Shown here: positions 45,851 to 57,364 of the stretch, one piece after another
How the letters are laid out: each line of letters opens with the position of its first letter
Position numbering within the stretch: the stretch's first letter is position 1
From: Martelella alba
GTDB taxonomy: Bacteria > Pseudomonadota > Alphaproteobacteria > Rhizobiales > Rhizobiaceae
Assembly: GCF_006516955.1 (NCBI RefSeq)
Contig: NZ_VHLG01000008.1
Coordinates: forward strand, 124,001-188,000
Direction: 5' to 3'
DNA length: 64,000 bases
The notes under the pieces: generated by a model
What the model saw: the letters and a program-made list of their open reading frames with translations, nothing else
Told to the model about the DNA's origin: nothing
Database searches by the model: none
Made by a program: the position numbers and the translations under genes

Positions 45851-48526
45851 ATGGCGAACTTTTTTGGCCTTGCCCTTTTCCGGGAACGAAAGCCAGTCAT
45901 GTTCGTTTACTCCGAAGGGATAAAAGCGGGTGTTCTGGCCGGAGAAACTGTGATCACGTCATCGATTGCCGAACCGTTGGAGGATTTTCTGCGCGACAAT
46001 CTCGGTTTCGCAGAGGTTATACTTGGGCGCTCGCCAATCGGATTTGCCCTTATTGATGCTGATTCGCTGGATGTTCTCGGTGCCAACACGGCCTTTACCT
46101 ACCTGTTTCAACCGGTCAAGGACGAGGTCATAGGACTTGCCGCAGCAGTCCATCCCGAGGACCGTGTTGCCTTTACCAGCTTTCTTCGCAGGATCGGACG
46201 GCGCGATGAGAAGGCCCGCTACATCATCACCCGCCTCGACAGGCCGGCGCAGAACAGCCGCTCGGTGCTGGCCCTTGCCGCCCCGCTGAGCCTTTCCGGT
46301 ACAACAGCCCCGCAACGCCGCATTTTGCTGCATATCTGCGAACTCGACGCCGAGGGCATTCTGGAGCGGGACGCGACCAAGCGCGCCAAACGCTGGAACT
46401 TTGCCCTTATGTCTTCCGGCCTCGGGGTATGGGACCACAACTACCGCACCGGCGAAAAATACTATTCACCAACCTGGCACCAGATGCGTGGCCTCACCGC
46501 TTTGTCGAGCACGATGCCCTTTGCCACGACCGAAGACTGGCTCAACCAGCTTCACCCTGACGACAGGGTGCGGGTTCGCTATGCCATTCAGCAGCAGCAG
46601 ATCGGCAACCCTGCCTTTATGAATTTCGAATATCGCGAGAAGCATGCCGACGGCCACTACATCTGGATCGAGTGTCGCGGCGATGCGGTGGAATTCTACG
46701 ATGACGGTCGCCCTTCGCGGATCATCGGCACCGACAGGGACATCACGGAGCGTAAGGAAGCAGAAGCCCTGCTGCAAAACACCACGCGCAAGCTCGAACT
46801 GGCGCTGGAAACCTCACAGATCGGCATCTTTGACATTGATGCCATGAGCCGTGACGGTTTCTGGGACGAACGTATGCTGACAATTTACGGCATCGACGAT
46901 CACCCCGATACCGTCAGCCACACGCGCTGGCGCAGTCTGACCCTTCCCGAAGATGTTGCCCGCATTGAACGCCACGGCCATGACGGCGAGCCCTTTGACG
47001 TGACAATCTCCGATGACTATCGGATCTATCGCGAGAACGACAAGGCGCTACGCCACATTCACTCGCGCATGCGGCGCTACCGCGGTGAAGATGGCCAGGA
47101 GCGCGTTATCGGCGTCAATTGGGACGTGACCGAGGAGGCGCGCCTGCGCCAGGAACTGCTGACGGCGAAGCAGCTGGCAGAAGCCCGCAATTTCGAGCTT
47201 GATCGCGCCCGCTCCGACGTTGAACACGCCGTTCTGCATGACTACCTCACCGGCCTTCCCAATCGCAATTATCTTGAGGCTGAGCTACAGCGCCGGCTTG
47301 AGATTGCCACAGCCAATACCACTGGTGTCGCCTTGCTGCACATCGACATTTTCGGCTTCAAGTCGATCAACGACACCCATGGCCATGTGACTGGCGACAA
47401 TATCTTGCGCAGTGCGGCATCGATGCTGCGTTTCCTCTGCCGCCACAATGATTTCGTAGCCCGCGTCAGCGGCGACGAGTTCATCATGATTGCCAGCTAC
47501 AAGGATGACAGTACAGCACTTATCGCCCTGGCACGGCGTATCATTGCTGAATTGTCCAAGCCCGTGCTGACTGGCGATGGTGAAGAGCGGCCTGGCGGCA
47601 GCATCGGGATTGCGCTCAGCGAAGTGCCGGTCACCCTCAGCGCGACCGAGCTAATGCAGAATGCCGATATCGCCTTGCTGCGGGCGAAATCCATGGGGCG
47701 AAACTGCGTCGCGCTCTACGACAGCACCGAGCGCCAGCGCGCGGCGCAGGACAAGGCGCGGGCCGATGCGCTCTTGCGCGCCATCGACCGTGACGAATTC
47801 ATACCCTTCTACCAGCCGCAATTTGACGCCCGAACCGGACGCATCAGCGGCGTTGAAGTGCTGGCCCGCTGGCAGAAGCCCGATGGAACGATTGCCAGTG
47901 CCGACAGTTTCATTCCGCTTGCCGATAGGCTCAATGTAACGAGCATGATTGATGCGCGTATCCTCGAAAGCACGGTAAAAGACTACCAGCGCTTTGTGGC
48001 TGGCGGTCTCAAGCCACCACGCATGTCCGTCAATCTTACTCCGCGTCGCCTCAGCGATCCGGCACTGATCGACTCCCTGATTGCACTTGGCGTAACGCCG
48101 GGCATGCTGACATTCGAGCTGCTGGAATCAACCTTCCTTGATCGCTACGACGATATCTGTGCTTTCAACCTCAAAGAATTCGGACACCTTGGCGTCAATA
48201 TCGAGGTTGACGATTTCGGCACCGGCTACACCTCGATCGTCAGCCTGCTGAAAGTCGCCCCGTCAGCGCTGAAAATTGCCCGCGAGCTTATTTTCCCGCT
48301 GGTGGCAAAACCCGATCAACGACAGATCGTCAAGGCAATCATCGATATCGCCCAGGCGCTCAATATCCGCGTTATCGCTGAAGGCGTCGAGACGGAAGAA
48401 CACGCAGAGATCCTGCGCGCACTTGGCTGCGATGCGCTGCAGGGCTTTGCGCTTGCAAGACCGGTTTCAGCCGGCACGCTCGCAGAATTGCTCAGAAGCG
48501 AGGCTTCTGCTTTGCCAACGCCGTGA
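45851..48526 (+). CDS. PAS-GGDEF-EAL cyclic-di-GMP protein
   Basis: About 891 residues without clear membrane segments. Two or three PAS/PAC sensor domains (about 50-440, with WIECRGDAVEFYDDGRPSRI and ITERKEAE) precede a GGDEF domain (about 460-610). Its signature is SGDEF, with an inhibitory-site RxxD (RHND) five residues before. An EAL domain (about 640-880) keeps EVLARW, NLTPRRL, FELLEST, VDDFGTGY, the Lys of ALKIA, AEGVETEEHA and LQGF. So the phosphodiesterase residues look complete and the cyclase side is plausible. Start: ATG 45851 or TTG 45845. Confidence 0.92.
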   Translation: MANFFGLALFRERKPVMFVYSEGIKAGVLAGETVITSSIAEPLEDFLRDNLGFAEVILGRSPIGFALIDADSLDVLGANTAFTYLFQPVKDEVIGLAAAVHPEDRVAFTSFLRRIGRRDEKARYIITRLDRPAQNSRSVLALAAPLSLSGTTAPQRRILLHICELDAEGILERDATKRAKRWNFALMSSGLGVWDHNYRTGEKYYSPTWHQMRGLTALSSTMPFATTEDWLNQLHPDDRVRVRYAIQQQQIGNPAFMNFEYREKHADGHYIWIECRGDAVEFYDDGRPSRIIGTDRDITERKEAEALLQNTTRKLELALETSQIGIFDIDAMSRDGFWDERMLTIYGIDDHPDTVSHTRWRSLTLPEDVARIERHGHDGEPFDVTISDDYRIYRENDKALRHIHSRMRRYRGEDGQERVIGVNWDVTEEARLRQELLTAKQLAEARNFELDRARSDVEHAVLHDYLTGLPNRNYLEAELQRRLEIATANTTGVALLHIDIFGFKSINDTHGHVTGDNILRSAASMLRFLCRHNDFVARVSGDEFIMIASYKDDSTALIALARRIIAELSKPVLTGDGEERPGGSIGIALSEVPVTLSATELMQNADIALLRAKSMGRNCVALYDSTERQRAAQDKARADALLRAIDRDEFIPFYQPQFDARTGRISGVEVLARWQKPDGTIASADSFIPLADRLNVTSMIDARILESTVKDYQRFVAGGLKPPRMSVNLTPRRLSDPALIDSLIALGVTPGMLTFELLESTFLDRYDDICAFNLKEFGHLGVNIEVDDFGTGYTSIVSLLKVAPSALKIARELIFPLVAKPDQRQIVKAIIDIAQALNIRVIAEGVETEEHAEILRALGCDALQGFALARPVSAGTLAELLRSEASALPTP

Positions 48527-49952
48527 CCAGAGCGGCCTCGTCGGAAGACGGTGACGGTGCTTTGAGCAAGGCAATCACACGAAACGCCGCGATGACCCCC
48601 GGCACGGCCAGAAATGCCGCAAAGCCATAGAGACCGAGCGCCGCCACCCTGAGCGTGGCATGATCAGCATCGGCAGCAAAACCCAGCGCATTGACAACAA
48701 TGCCGGCAAAGGCAGCCCCGAAGGCAAAGCCGACCGATTGCAATGTCGGCAGGAAAACCGAGGTCCGGTCACGCGAGGATTCGGGTGAAATATCCATCAT
48801 CGCCTGACTGAGATAGCCCCAGCTAAGCCCGAAGGCAGCACCGAGAAAGATCTGGCCAAGCCCGATCAACACCAGACTTTCCTGCCACCAGGCAAGCAGC
48901 ATGACCAGGCTTCCGCCAAGCAGAACCAGCGGACCGATGGCGATCAGACGGCGCTGCCAGTCGCGATCGGCGATCCCCGAGACAATAATTGCGGCAAGGC
49001 TCCAGGACAGCGACATCAGTGCGTTCATCCCGCCAGCGCCAAGCGGGCTCAACCCCTTCAGCTCCTGCAGCAGAAACACGACATAGACCGTATTGCCTGA
49101 CAGCGCGAGCGGCATGAGAACCACGGTCCAGAGACCGAGGCCAAGCGGCGTTGTGAGATAAAAAGCCTGATCCGGCAGGACCGGAAAGCGCGAGCGCCGA
49201 TCCAGCACAAAGACAAGCGCAATGACCACAAGGGCGGCGACCAGCAGCCCGATCTTGGCAAGCGGCTGTCCATCCAGCCCGATCAGACTGACGAGCAGCA
49301 TGCCGATACCAAGCAATCCCAGGCGCAGGAAGGGTGGCGGAACGGGATCACCAGCCTCTTCATCCTGCTGGCGCGGAGCCATGAGGACAAGCCCGATCAG
49401 GATCAGAGCGGCCGGGACATTGATCAGAAAGGCGAAGCGCCATGACACCCATTCGGTGAGCGCTCCGGCCACGAAGGGCCCGGAAAAGCCGCAAAATGCC
49501 CAGACCAGCGCTTCCGTGGCGAAAACCCGCGGAATCAGCCGGGAGGGAAAATAGGCGGGAATCAGCGCATAGGAAATGCCGGCAATGATCCCCTCGCCTG
49601 CGCCCTGCAACACGCGCCCCAGAAGGATCACCTCCATGGAGGGCGCAAAACCGGCCAGCAGGGTACCAAGGATGAAAAGGAAGGCGGCGGCGATCAGAGA
49701 GCGGCGCGCCCCGAAACGGCGCTTGACCAGTGCAGAGCCTGCGCCAGCCACAATCGAAAATACAAGATAAAGCGTGATCGACCACGACATCAGCGCCGCG
49801 CCGCCAACTTCCTCCACCGCACTTGGCAGTGCCGTCGACACAAGGAAACTGTTAAAGGCCAGAAGGCCAATACCTAGCGAAATCATCGTCGTGACCGCCA
49901 GATAAGGCGGGCGGGCAAGATCCAGCCAGCGAGCATTGTCGCTCTCGAACAT
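48492..49952 (-). CDS. MFS transporter (multidrug-type)
   Basis: A 486-residue major facilitator with about 14 membrane segments, like the DHA2 drug exporter group. Family signals are LVKRRFGARRSLIAAAF (loop 2-3, about 77) and LGRVLQGAGEGIIAGISYALIPAYFPSRL (about 110-135), near the LDRTIVNVALP-type start of related proteins. The substrate is unknown. Its 3' end overlaps the convergent GGDEF-EAL gene by 35 bases. Confidence 0.88.
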   Translation of the reverse strand: MFESDNARWLDLARPPYLAVTTMISLGIGLLAFNSFLVSTALPSAVEEVGGAALMSWSITLYLVFSIVAGAGSALVKRRFGARRSLIAAAFLFILGTLLAGFAPSMEVILLGRVLQGAGEGIIAGISYALIPAYFPSRLIPRVFATEALVWAFCGFSGPFVAGALTEWVSWRFAFLINVPAALILIGLVLMAPRQQDEEAGDPVPPPFLRLGLLGIGMLLVSLIGLDGQPLAKIGLLVAALVVIALVFVLDRRSRFPVLPDQAFYLTTPLGLGLWTVVLMPLALSGNTVYVVFLLQELKGLSPLGAGGMNALMSLSWSLAAIIVSGIADRDWQRRLIAIGPLVLLGGSLVMLLAWWQESLVLIGLGQIFLGAAFGLSWGYLSQAMMDISPESSRDRTSVFLPTLQSVGFAFGAAFAGIVVNALGFAADADHATLRVAALGLYGFAAFLAVPGVIAAFRVIALLKAPSPSSDEAALVTALAKQKPRF

Positions 49953-50146
49953 GTGTCAGTCTTCCATCTCGTCTCAAACGCCCCGTAAAGAAGCGTTTCC
50001 CGCGCGTGGCGCACCGGCAAGGGGAGTGGCAATGGCCGGAGATGAGGGGTCAGGCAGGAAGGCGCTGATAGCCTCGAGCCCCTTTTCACCATCGCTGCTG
50101 CGAAAACACAAGGGGCCAGATCAAATCACCGCGCGCCGGACACGAA

Positions 50147-50172
50147 AAAGCCCGGCACAGCGGCCGGGCTTT
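50147..50172 (-). terminator. Terminator of pyrG
   Basis: AAAGCCCGGC and GCCGGGCTTT arms pair around ACAGCG. On the minus strand TTTTTCGTG follows. It lies 28 bases after the pyrG stop. Confidence 0.9.
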
Positions 50173-50199
50173 CATGCACGTAGAGCGGTGCAAAAGCCG

Positions 50200-51852
<1,653 letters not shown>

Positions 51853-51976
51853 TTATCCCGATTCCGCTAGGGCCAAAAATCATTTCAGCCCGGCTTACAC
51901 ACATCAAATGACAAACAGGCGTCATGCCGCGCACCATCCCCAAGGAAGATGCACCCCGTAGCGCCTCTGTTTGCCC

Positions 51977-52009
51977 AAAGAAAATCCGGCGGGCTTTGGA
52001 CCCGCCGGA
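51977..52009 (-). terminator. Terminator of secG
   Basis: TCCGGCGGG and CCCGCCGGA arms pair; on the minus strand TTTTCTTT follows. It lies 25 bases after the secG stop, so pyrG has its own promoter in the 202-base spacer. Confidence 0.88.
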
Positions 52010-52033
52010 GGAAATCCGTTTATCGATCGGCGA

Positions 52034-52510
52034 TCAGTCGCCTGTCGGAACGCCGGTCGCGTTCGAATTCTGCGCCGGAACGCTGACGGCAGGCTGTCCG
52101 CTGTCGGCAGGTGCAGCCGTTGCGCCATCTGCCGGAGCTGCCGTACCATCGGTCGTCGGCACCGCGGTACCATCCGCCGCCGGAGCCGCGTCCGTACCGG
52201 TCGCCGAACCGCCGAGCTGGTTGAGGATACCCTGACCATTGTCGCTCTGCGTGCTCTGCTCGATCCGATCAAGAATATCGGAAGGCGTGCCCTGATAACG
52301 GGCCAGAACGCTGAGGCCCAGCGACGTCACGAAGAACAGTGCGGCGAGGATAGCCGTGGTGCGGGTCAGTGCATTGGCTGTGCCGCGTGCGGTCATGAAA
52401 CCGGAGCCGCCGCCAATGCCGAGGCCGCCGCCTTCCGAACGCTGGATAAGGATCACGCCGACAAGTGCCAGCACAATGATCAGGTGGATAACAATCAATA
52501 CCGTCTGCAT
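52034..52510 (-). CDS. secG: Preprotein translocase subunit SecG
   Basis: A 158-residue inner-membrane protein. Two membrane helices (about 3-24 and 52-70) flank the conserved IQRSEGGGLGIGGGSG and ARGTANALTRTTAILAALFF segments of SecG. After residue about 95 comes a low-complexity Ala/Pro/Thr/Asp-rich tail (many AAPADG-like units) that has no counterpart in short SecG such as that of E. coli (110 residues). It works with SecYE in protein export. Confidence 0.93.
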   Translation of the reverse strand: MQTVLIVIHLIIVLALVGVILIQRSEGGGLGIGGGSGFMTARGTANALTRTTAILAALFFVTSLGLSVLARYQGTPSDILDRIEQSTQSDNGQGILNQLGGSATGTDAAPAADGTAVPTTDGTAAPADGATAAPADSGQPAVSVPAQNSNATGVPTGD

Positions 52511-52726
52511 GAAGGTCCAATCCGGCTCCGCAACTGGCGGAGCTTTGCAACTTTCTTTGGCGCCTCTCTACATGAGGCGCGCACGCAATCCAACCCTTTT
52601 TTGCAATCAAACCGGCGGTTCGCGCCCGCATGTGGCCAACAGGCAAGCCAAAGGTCCCAAGACTTCGCCAAGATAGGCGCTCTCGCCCTGCGCTTCAATA
52701 GAACAGGTAAGCCCGATGGATACCGG

Positions 52727-53500
52727 TCAGGCCAGCAGGCGATCATAAACCTGATAGATTGCCAGGAAATCTGCCGCCTTGAGACTGGCCCCGCCGATCA
52801 GCGCGCCATTGACATCCGGCACACTCAGAAGTTCCGGCGCGTTGGAGGGCTTGACCGAGCCGCCATAGAGCAGGCGGATTCTGCTTCCCTTTTCGCCGAA
52901 GCGGCTTTCCAGATCACGGCGCATGGCGGCATGAACCTTGGCCACCTCGTCCGCGCCCGGAGTCTGGCCCGTCCCGATCGCCCAGACCGGCTCATAAGCG
53001 ATCACCGTATTTTCCGGTGCGGCATCATCGGGCATTGATTCGAACAGCTGCTGATGAAGTACATCGAGTGTCCGCCCCTCGGAATGCTCCTCGCGGGTTT
53101 CGCCAATGCAGACAATCGCCGTCAGCCCCTGATCATAGGCAGCACGCGCCTTGGATGAGACGCGTGCATTGTCTTCGCCATGTTCGCTACGACGCTCAGA
53201 ATGGCCGACAATCACATGGGTCGCGAAGCAATCACGGATCATTTCGGCTGAGATATCACCGGTATGCGCACCCGTGCGGGCCTTCTGGTGGCAATCCTGC
53301 GCGCCCATCAGAAGATGGGTATCCACGGTCAGCGTCGTCGCGACATAAAGAAGTGTCGAAGGCGGGCAGATCAGAGCATCGACCTTCTTTGAAAGAGGGC
53401 CGCTCACACCATGCGCAATGGCACGGATCTGATCAAGCGAGGACCGCGTCCCGTTCATCTTCCAATTGCCTGCGACCATCGGACGGAGCTGAAATGTCAT
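52727..53500 (-). CDS. tpiA: Triosephosphate isomerase
   Basis: A 257-residue TIM barrel of glycolysis. Motifs are GNWKMNG (about 10-16), [10 protein letters not shown] (about 95) with the electrophilic His, [14 protein letters not shown] with the catalytic Glu, and [10 protein letters not shown]. The ATG at 53498-53500 (MTFQLRP) follows GGGAGAAACCGGGA; a longer frame upstream is not typical. It lies 216 bases upstream of secG on the same strand. Confidence 0.97.
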   Translation of the reverse strand: MTFQLRPMVAGNWKMNGTRSSLDQIRAIAHGVSGPLSKKVDALICPPSTLLYVATTLTVDTHLLMGAQDCHQKARTGAHTGDISAEMIRDCFATHVIVGHSERRSEHGEDNARVSSKARAAYDQGLTAIVCIGETREEHSEGRTLDVLHQQLFESMPDDAAPENTVIAYEPVWAIGTGQTPGADEVAKVHAAMRRDLESRFGEKGSRIRLLYGGSVKPSNAPELLSVPDVNGALIGGASLKAADFLAIYQVYDRLLA

Positions 53501-53948
53501 TCCCGGTTTCTCCCGTGGCTTCATGCCCTTATCGGCAGCCATTACAAATTGAATGCATCCGCAAGCGCTGAAGCGGAACGCACCGTCGTTCTATCTTAGC
53601 CGGCCAACGTCAAACAAGCTTGGCTCTTTCAACTGCGCGGCCCGAGGCGGAGCTCTAGGAGAAGCCCTCGGGCGCTTCCTTGTTCTGGCGCAAACCAAAA
53701 GCTGCATTTGCAATCCCGCCGCTAAATCGGTTAGAGATCGATTGAAATGTTCCAGGACCGAAAACACGCACCCCGGCTACGCATCAGATGCCGCCACGGA
53801 AACGGACCGGATCGGAACAGGATGCAGGCCTGGCTGCGACAATTTGGCGCATGCTCGCTCCGCAAGCAAATATTTGTCAAAATGGCGACGTGATTCGGTG
53901 ATGAACCCGTCACACCCGTTTGGCTGACAGTCTGGAAAACCGCGACCC
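53501..53948. other. Intergenic region between divergent tpiA and parE
   Basis: 448 bases that should hold the tpiA and parE promoters. No convincing coding frame, tRNA or strong terminator was found. Confidence 0.4.
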
Positions 53949-56012
53949 ATGGACGACAAGAACGATCTTTTTGCTGAAATTTCCGGAACGCAACCGTCTC
54001 GCCACCAGCAGGAACCGGCGCCGGTTTCAGCACCGGAGCCCGCGCCGGCCAGTACCAGACGCAGCGACGTATCCGAAAGCGATGGCAGCTATGGCGCATC
54101 CTCGATCCGCGTGCTGGAAGGGCTGGAGCCGGTGCGCATGCGCCCGGGCATGTATATCGGCGGAACCGACGACAAGGCGCTGCATCACCTCTTCGCCGAA
54201 GTGCTCGACAATTCCATGGACGAGGCCGTTGCAGGCCACGCGACGCTGATCGATGTCTATCTCGATGCGGACGGCTTTCTGACCGTCACCGATAATGGCC
54301 GTGGCATCCCAGTGGAAAACCATCCCCAGGTTCCCGGCAAATCGACACTCGAAGTCATCATGACCAAGCTGCATGCCGGCGGTAAATTCGACGGCAAGGC
54401 CTATGAAACCTCGGGCGGCCTTCATGGCGTCGGCGTTTCGGTGGTCAATGCGCTGTCTGATGTGCTCGAGGTTGAGGTCGCCCTTGATCGGCGGCTGTGG
54501 AAACAGACCTTTTCGCGCGGTATTCCGCAGGGCGGGCTTGAGGATCTCGGCCCGATCCAGAACCGGCGCGGCACGAGGGTACGCTTCCATCCTGATGCAG
54601 AGATTTTCGGGCCGCGCGCGAAATTCGATCCGGCGCGGATTTTCCGCATGGCCCGTTCCAAGGCCTATCTGTTTGGCGGCGTGAAGATCCGCTGGTCCTG
54701 CGATCCTTCTCTGGTCGAGGGCAAGGACGACCTGCCAGACAGGGCCGAGTTCCACTTCCCCGGCGGCCTGAAGGATTATCTCGCCGATCTCATCGGCAAG
54801 GATTTCACCGTCACCCGCGAAATCTTCACCGGCAGAACGGAAAAGACCGGCGGACACGGCGCCGTCGAATGGGCCGTTGCCTGGTATGGCGGCGATCCCA
54901 ATGTCCATTCCTATTGTAATACGGTTCCGACGCCGGAAGGTGGCACGCACGAGGCCGGGCTGCGTCAGGCCCTGATGCGCGGGCTGAAGAATTATGCCGA
55001 AATGATCGGCAACAAGCGCGGCGCCCAGATCACCACCGACGACGTGATGATCTCGGCCATCGGCATGCTGTCGGTTTTCATCCGCGAGCCGGAATTTGTC
55101 GGGCAGACCAAGGACAGGCTGGCAACCGTCGAAGCCCAGCGCATTGTCGAAAACACCCTGCGCGATCCCTTCGATCTCTACCTTTCGGCCAATCCGGCCG
55201 AAGCGGAAAAGCTGCTCGACTGGGTGGTCGAGCGCTCGGAAGAGCGTCTGCGCCGCCGCAAGGAGCGCGAGGTCAACCGCAAGACAGCGGTCAAGAAACT
55301 GCGTCTGCCGGGCAAGCTTGCCGACTGCTCGCAGAACTCGGCCGCCGGTGCCGAAATCTTCATCGTCGAAGGTGATTCGGCCGGTGGATCGGCCAAGCAG
55401 GCCCGCAACCGCACCAATCAGGCGATCCTGCCGCTGCGCGGCAAGATCCTCAATGTCGCATCGGCCGGACGGGAAAAGTTCTCTTCCAACCAGCTGCTTG
55501 CTGACCTCATTCAGGCGCTCGGCTGCGGCACACGCAACAAATATCGCGAGGAAGACCTGCGCTATGAGCGCATCATCGTGATGACCGATGCCGATGTCGA
55601 CGGCGCCCATATCGCCTCGCTGCTGATCACCTTTTTCTACAAGGAAATGCCGGAACTGATCCGTCAGGGCCACCTATTCCTCGCAGTACCGCCGCTTTAC
55701 AAGCTCTCCCAGGGCGGTAAAACCGCCTATGCCCGCGATGACAGCCACCGCGAGGAATTGATGAACACCATGTTCAAGGGCCGCAGCAAGGTCGAGGTCA
55801 GCCGCTTCAAGGGTCTTGGCGAAATGCTGCCGGCGCAGCTGAAGGAAACCACTATGGATCCTTCAAAGCGCACGCTGTTGCGGGTTAAGATCGATGAAAT
55901 CGATTTTGAAGGTACGCGCGAAACGGTGGAAGAACTGATGGGGACAAAGGCCGACGCCCGCTTCCGCTTCATCCAGGAGAATGCCGCCTTCGCCGAGAAT
56001 CTCGATATTTAG
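53949..56012 (+). CDS. parE: DNA topoisomerase IV subunit B
   Basis: A 687-residue type IIA topoisomerase ATPase subunit. After a 40-residue Pro/Ala-rich lead come SSIRVLEGLEPVRMRPGMYIGG, DNSMDEA, VTDNGRGIPVE, GLHGVGVSVVNAL (ATP lid) and the TOPRIM part with EGDSAGGSAKQARNRTNQAILPLRGKILNV in segments and TDADVDGAHI. The KQARNR sequence and length point to ParE rather than GyrB. With ParC it separates daughter chromosomes. Confidence 0.96.
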   Translation: MDDKNDLFAEISGTQPSRHQQEPAPVSAPEPAPASTRRSDVSESDGSYGASSIRVLEGLEPVRMRPGMYIGGTDDKALHHLFAEVLDNSMDEAVAGHATLIDVYLDADGFLTVTDNGRGIPVENHPQVPGKSTLEVIMTKLHAGGKFDGKAYETSGGLHGVGVSVVNALSDVLEVEVALDRRLWKQTFSRGIPQGGLEDLGPIQNRRGTRVRFHPDAEIFGPRAKFDPARIFRMARSKAYLFGGVKIRWSCDPSLVEGKDDLPDRAEFHFPGGLKDYLADLIGKDFTVTREIFTGRTEKTGGHGAVEWAVAWYGGDPNVHSYCNTVPTPEGGTHEAGLRQALMRGLKNYAEMIGNKRGAQITTDDVMISAIGMLSVFIREPEFVGQTKDRLATVEAQRIVENTLRDPFDLYLSANPAEAEKLLDWVVERSEERLRRRKEREVNRKTAVKKLRLPGKLADCSQNSAAGAEIFIVEGDSAGGSAKQARNRTNQAILPLRGKILNVASAGREKFSSNQLLADLIQALGCGTRNKYREEDLRYERIIVMTDADVDGAHIASLLITFFYKEMPELIRQGHLFLAVPPLYKLSQGGKTAYARDDSHREELMNTMFKGRSKVEVSRFKGLGEMLPAQLKETTMDPSKRTLLRVKIDEIDFEGTRETVEELMGTKADARFRFIQENAAFAENLDI

Positions 56013-56216
56013 CACGTACTAAAGTCAAGAATATCGGCGGCGAAATTACGCGCAGCCCATTGCCTTGACGAGGCGCAAGCTCTATATGAGGCGCATCGAC
56101 TATTGCTAGTGACTTTCTTCGTGTGTCCTTCGGGATGCCGCCAGATTTCCTTCAAGATCGATCCCACGCCGCAAAGTACCGCGGAGCCCAAAACGATTAC
56201 TTGAAAGGAAATCGTT
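56013..56216 (+). promoter_or_regulatory. cspA upstream region and 5' leader
   Basis: A 204-base non-coding region between parE and cspA. Cold-shock genes often have a long structured leader, and the length here would allow one. The ribosome site is GAAAGGAAATCGTT directly before ATG. No parE terminator of strong form is visible. Confidence 0.45.
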
Positions 56217-56426
56217 ATGTCGACTGGTACCGTTAAATGGTTCAACGCCACCAAGGGTTATGGTTTCATTCAGCCTGATGATGGTGGTGCTGATGTATTT
56301 GTTCATATTTCCGCTGTTGAGCGCGCTGGCATGCGTTCGCTCTCCGACGGTCAGAAGCTCACCTATGAGCTCGTTAAGGACAAGCGTTCGGGCAAGAGCT
56401 CGGCCGACAACCTTCAGGCTGAGTAA
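56217..56426 (+). CDS. cspA: Cold-shock domain protein (CspA family)
   Basis: A 69-residue single cold-shock domain. RNP1 is KGYGFIQPD (about 13-21) and RNP2 is DVFVHISAV (about 26-34). These bind single-stranded RNA or DNA and act as RNA chaperones. It is next to rpsU, a pairing found widely in Alphaproteobacteria. Cold induction is inferred from the family. Confidence 0.96.
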   Translation: MSTGTVKWFNATKGYGFIQPDDGGADVFVHISAVERAGMRSLSDGQKLTYELVKDKRSGKSSADNLQAE

Positions 56427-56436
56427 TCAGCCACTC

Positions 56437-56455
56437 CCTGCCTGATGGCAGGTTT
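56437..56455 (+). terminator. Short hairpin after cspA
   Basis: CCTGCC and GGCAGG form a 6-bp stem with loop TGAT followed by TTT. It lies 11 bases after the cspA stop and is a modest terminator. Confidence 0.55.
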
Positions 56456-56546
56456 CGAAATCATCGATCCCCCGGATTGATGGAAGCGCCGTGTTGTTCA
56501 TGCCAGTTTCGGCTGGCCACGGATTTATTGGCTGCGGCGCAGGAGA

Positions 56547-56575
56547 GGTCGGGGTTCACCCGGCCTTTTTGTTTT
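56547..56575 (+). terminator. Terminator in the rpsU leader region
   Basis: GGTCGGG and CCCGGCC pair (one G-U) around GTTCA, followed by TTTTTGTTTTT. It lies 121 bases after cspA and 116 bases before rpsU. It may be a second cspA terminator, the end of a small RNA, or an attenuator for rpsU. Confidence 0.7.
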
Positions 56576-56690
56576 TGGCCAACGCGGATTCCAACCGCCC
56601 TTCCCGGACCTGCTTCCGGGCCTCAAGATCGCATCAAACATGCTGTTTCGGTGGATCGGTTTCCGTGGAAAATCCAGAAAGGAGTATCTT

Positions 56691-56921
56691 TTGCAAGTCG
56701 TTGTACGAGACAACAATGTCGATCAGGCACTGCGTGTGCTGAAGAAGAAGATGCAAAGAGAGGGCCTTTTCCGTGAAATGCGGGCAAGGCGGTCCTATGA
56801 AAAGCCCTCGGAACGGCGCAATCGCCAGGCTGCCGAGGCTCAGCGTCGCCATCGCAAGATGCTGAAGAAGCTGGCACAGCGTGAAGGGCTCCTGCCCTCG
56901 GCCCGTCGGCGCAGCCGCTAA
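56691..56921 (+). CDS. rpsU: 30S ribosomal protein S21
   Basis: A 76-residue ribosomal protein with the usual [26 protein letters not shown] (in segments), [20 protein letters not shown] and a basic end. The start is TTG at 56691-56693: AAAGGAG at 56678-56684 is well placed, and translation from there gives MQVVVRDNN, the normal S21 start. An ATG 51 bases upstream adds residues unlike S21. A TTG start may tune its level. Confidence 0.95.
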   Translation: MQVVVRDNNVDQALRVLKKKMQREGLFREMRARRSYEKPSERRNRQAAEAQRRHRKMLKKLAQREGLLPSARRRSR

Positions 56922-57364
56922 AGGCAAAGCCTTGCGGCCCATGCGACACAAAGCAACTTGAAGGCCACAGGGCGACGTGAAGGATGGAGGCGAAAGCCTG
57001 CCTCCTTCCTCGGTTCACGGCCACGGCGAGCTATGTTTCTGACAGAAAATCTGCCCGAGATCGCAACCGCCTCATTGCCCGCAGGACCAGAGCAAAGGGG
57101 ACTGCCTGAATCATTGTTTCAGAGATTTTGATCTCTCCGGAGCCGGAGCGAAACCGTGATATTCCTGCCTGGCTCAGCCGATAAAAAGCTGAACAAATAT
57201 TAGCGCCAGACGATATCTCCCGGTAACTGCGATAATTTTGGCGACCCATTCGCAACACCTGAGAAAAAACGCACCCATTCGCGAACTTGTGACCATTTCT
57301 TGCGTTGACGGCTGGCTGACGGAAAGCAATGGCTGTCTGTAGTCAATCCTAACAAGAGGCGCGA
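56922..57364. other. Intergenic region between rpsU and the lipoprotein L,D-transpeptidase gene
   Basis: 443 bases. The rpsU terminator is near 56981-57010. The rest has no good coding frame. Confidence 0.4.
56981..57010 (+). terminator. Terminator of rpsU
   Basis: AGGATGGAGGC and GCCTCCTTCCT pair with one mismatch around GAAAGCCT. No long T run follows. Confidence 0.55.

Noticed and set aside
53553-53927. Open frame of about 124 codons between tpiA and parE
   Set aside because: No ribosome site, no coding bias and no recognisable protein; it lies in the divergent promoter region.
56013-56216. RNA thermometer or riboswitch in the cspA leader
   Set aside because: The length would allow it, but I could not find a clear conserved structure by eye. 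Kept only as a leader.
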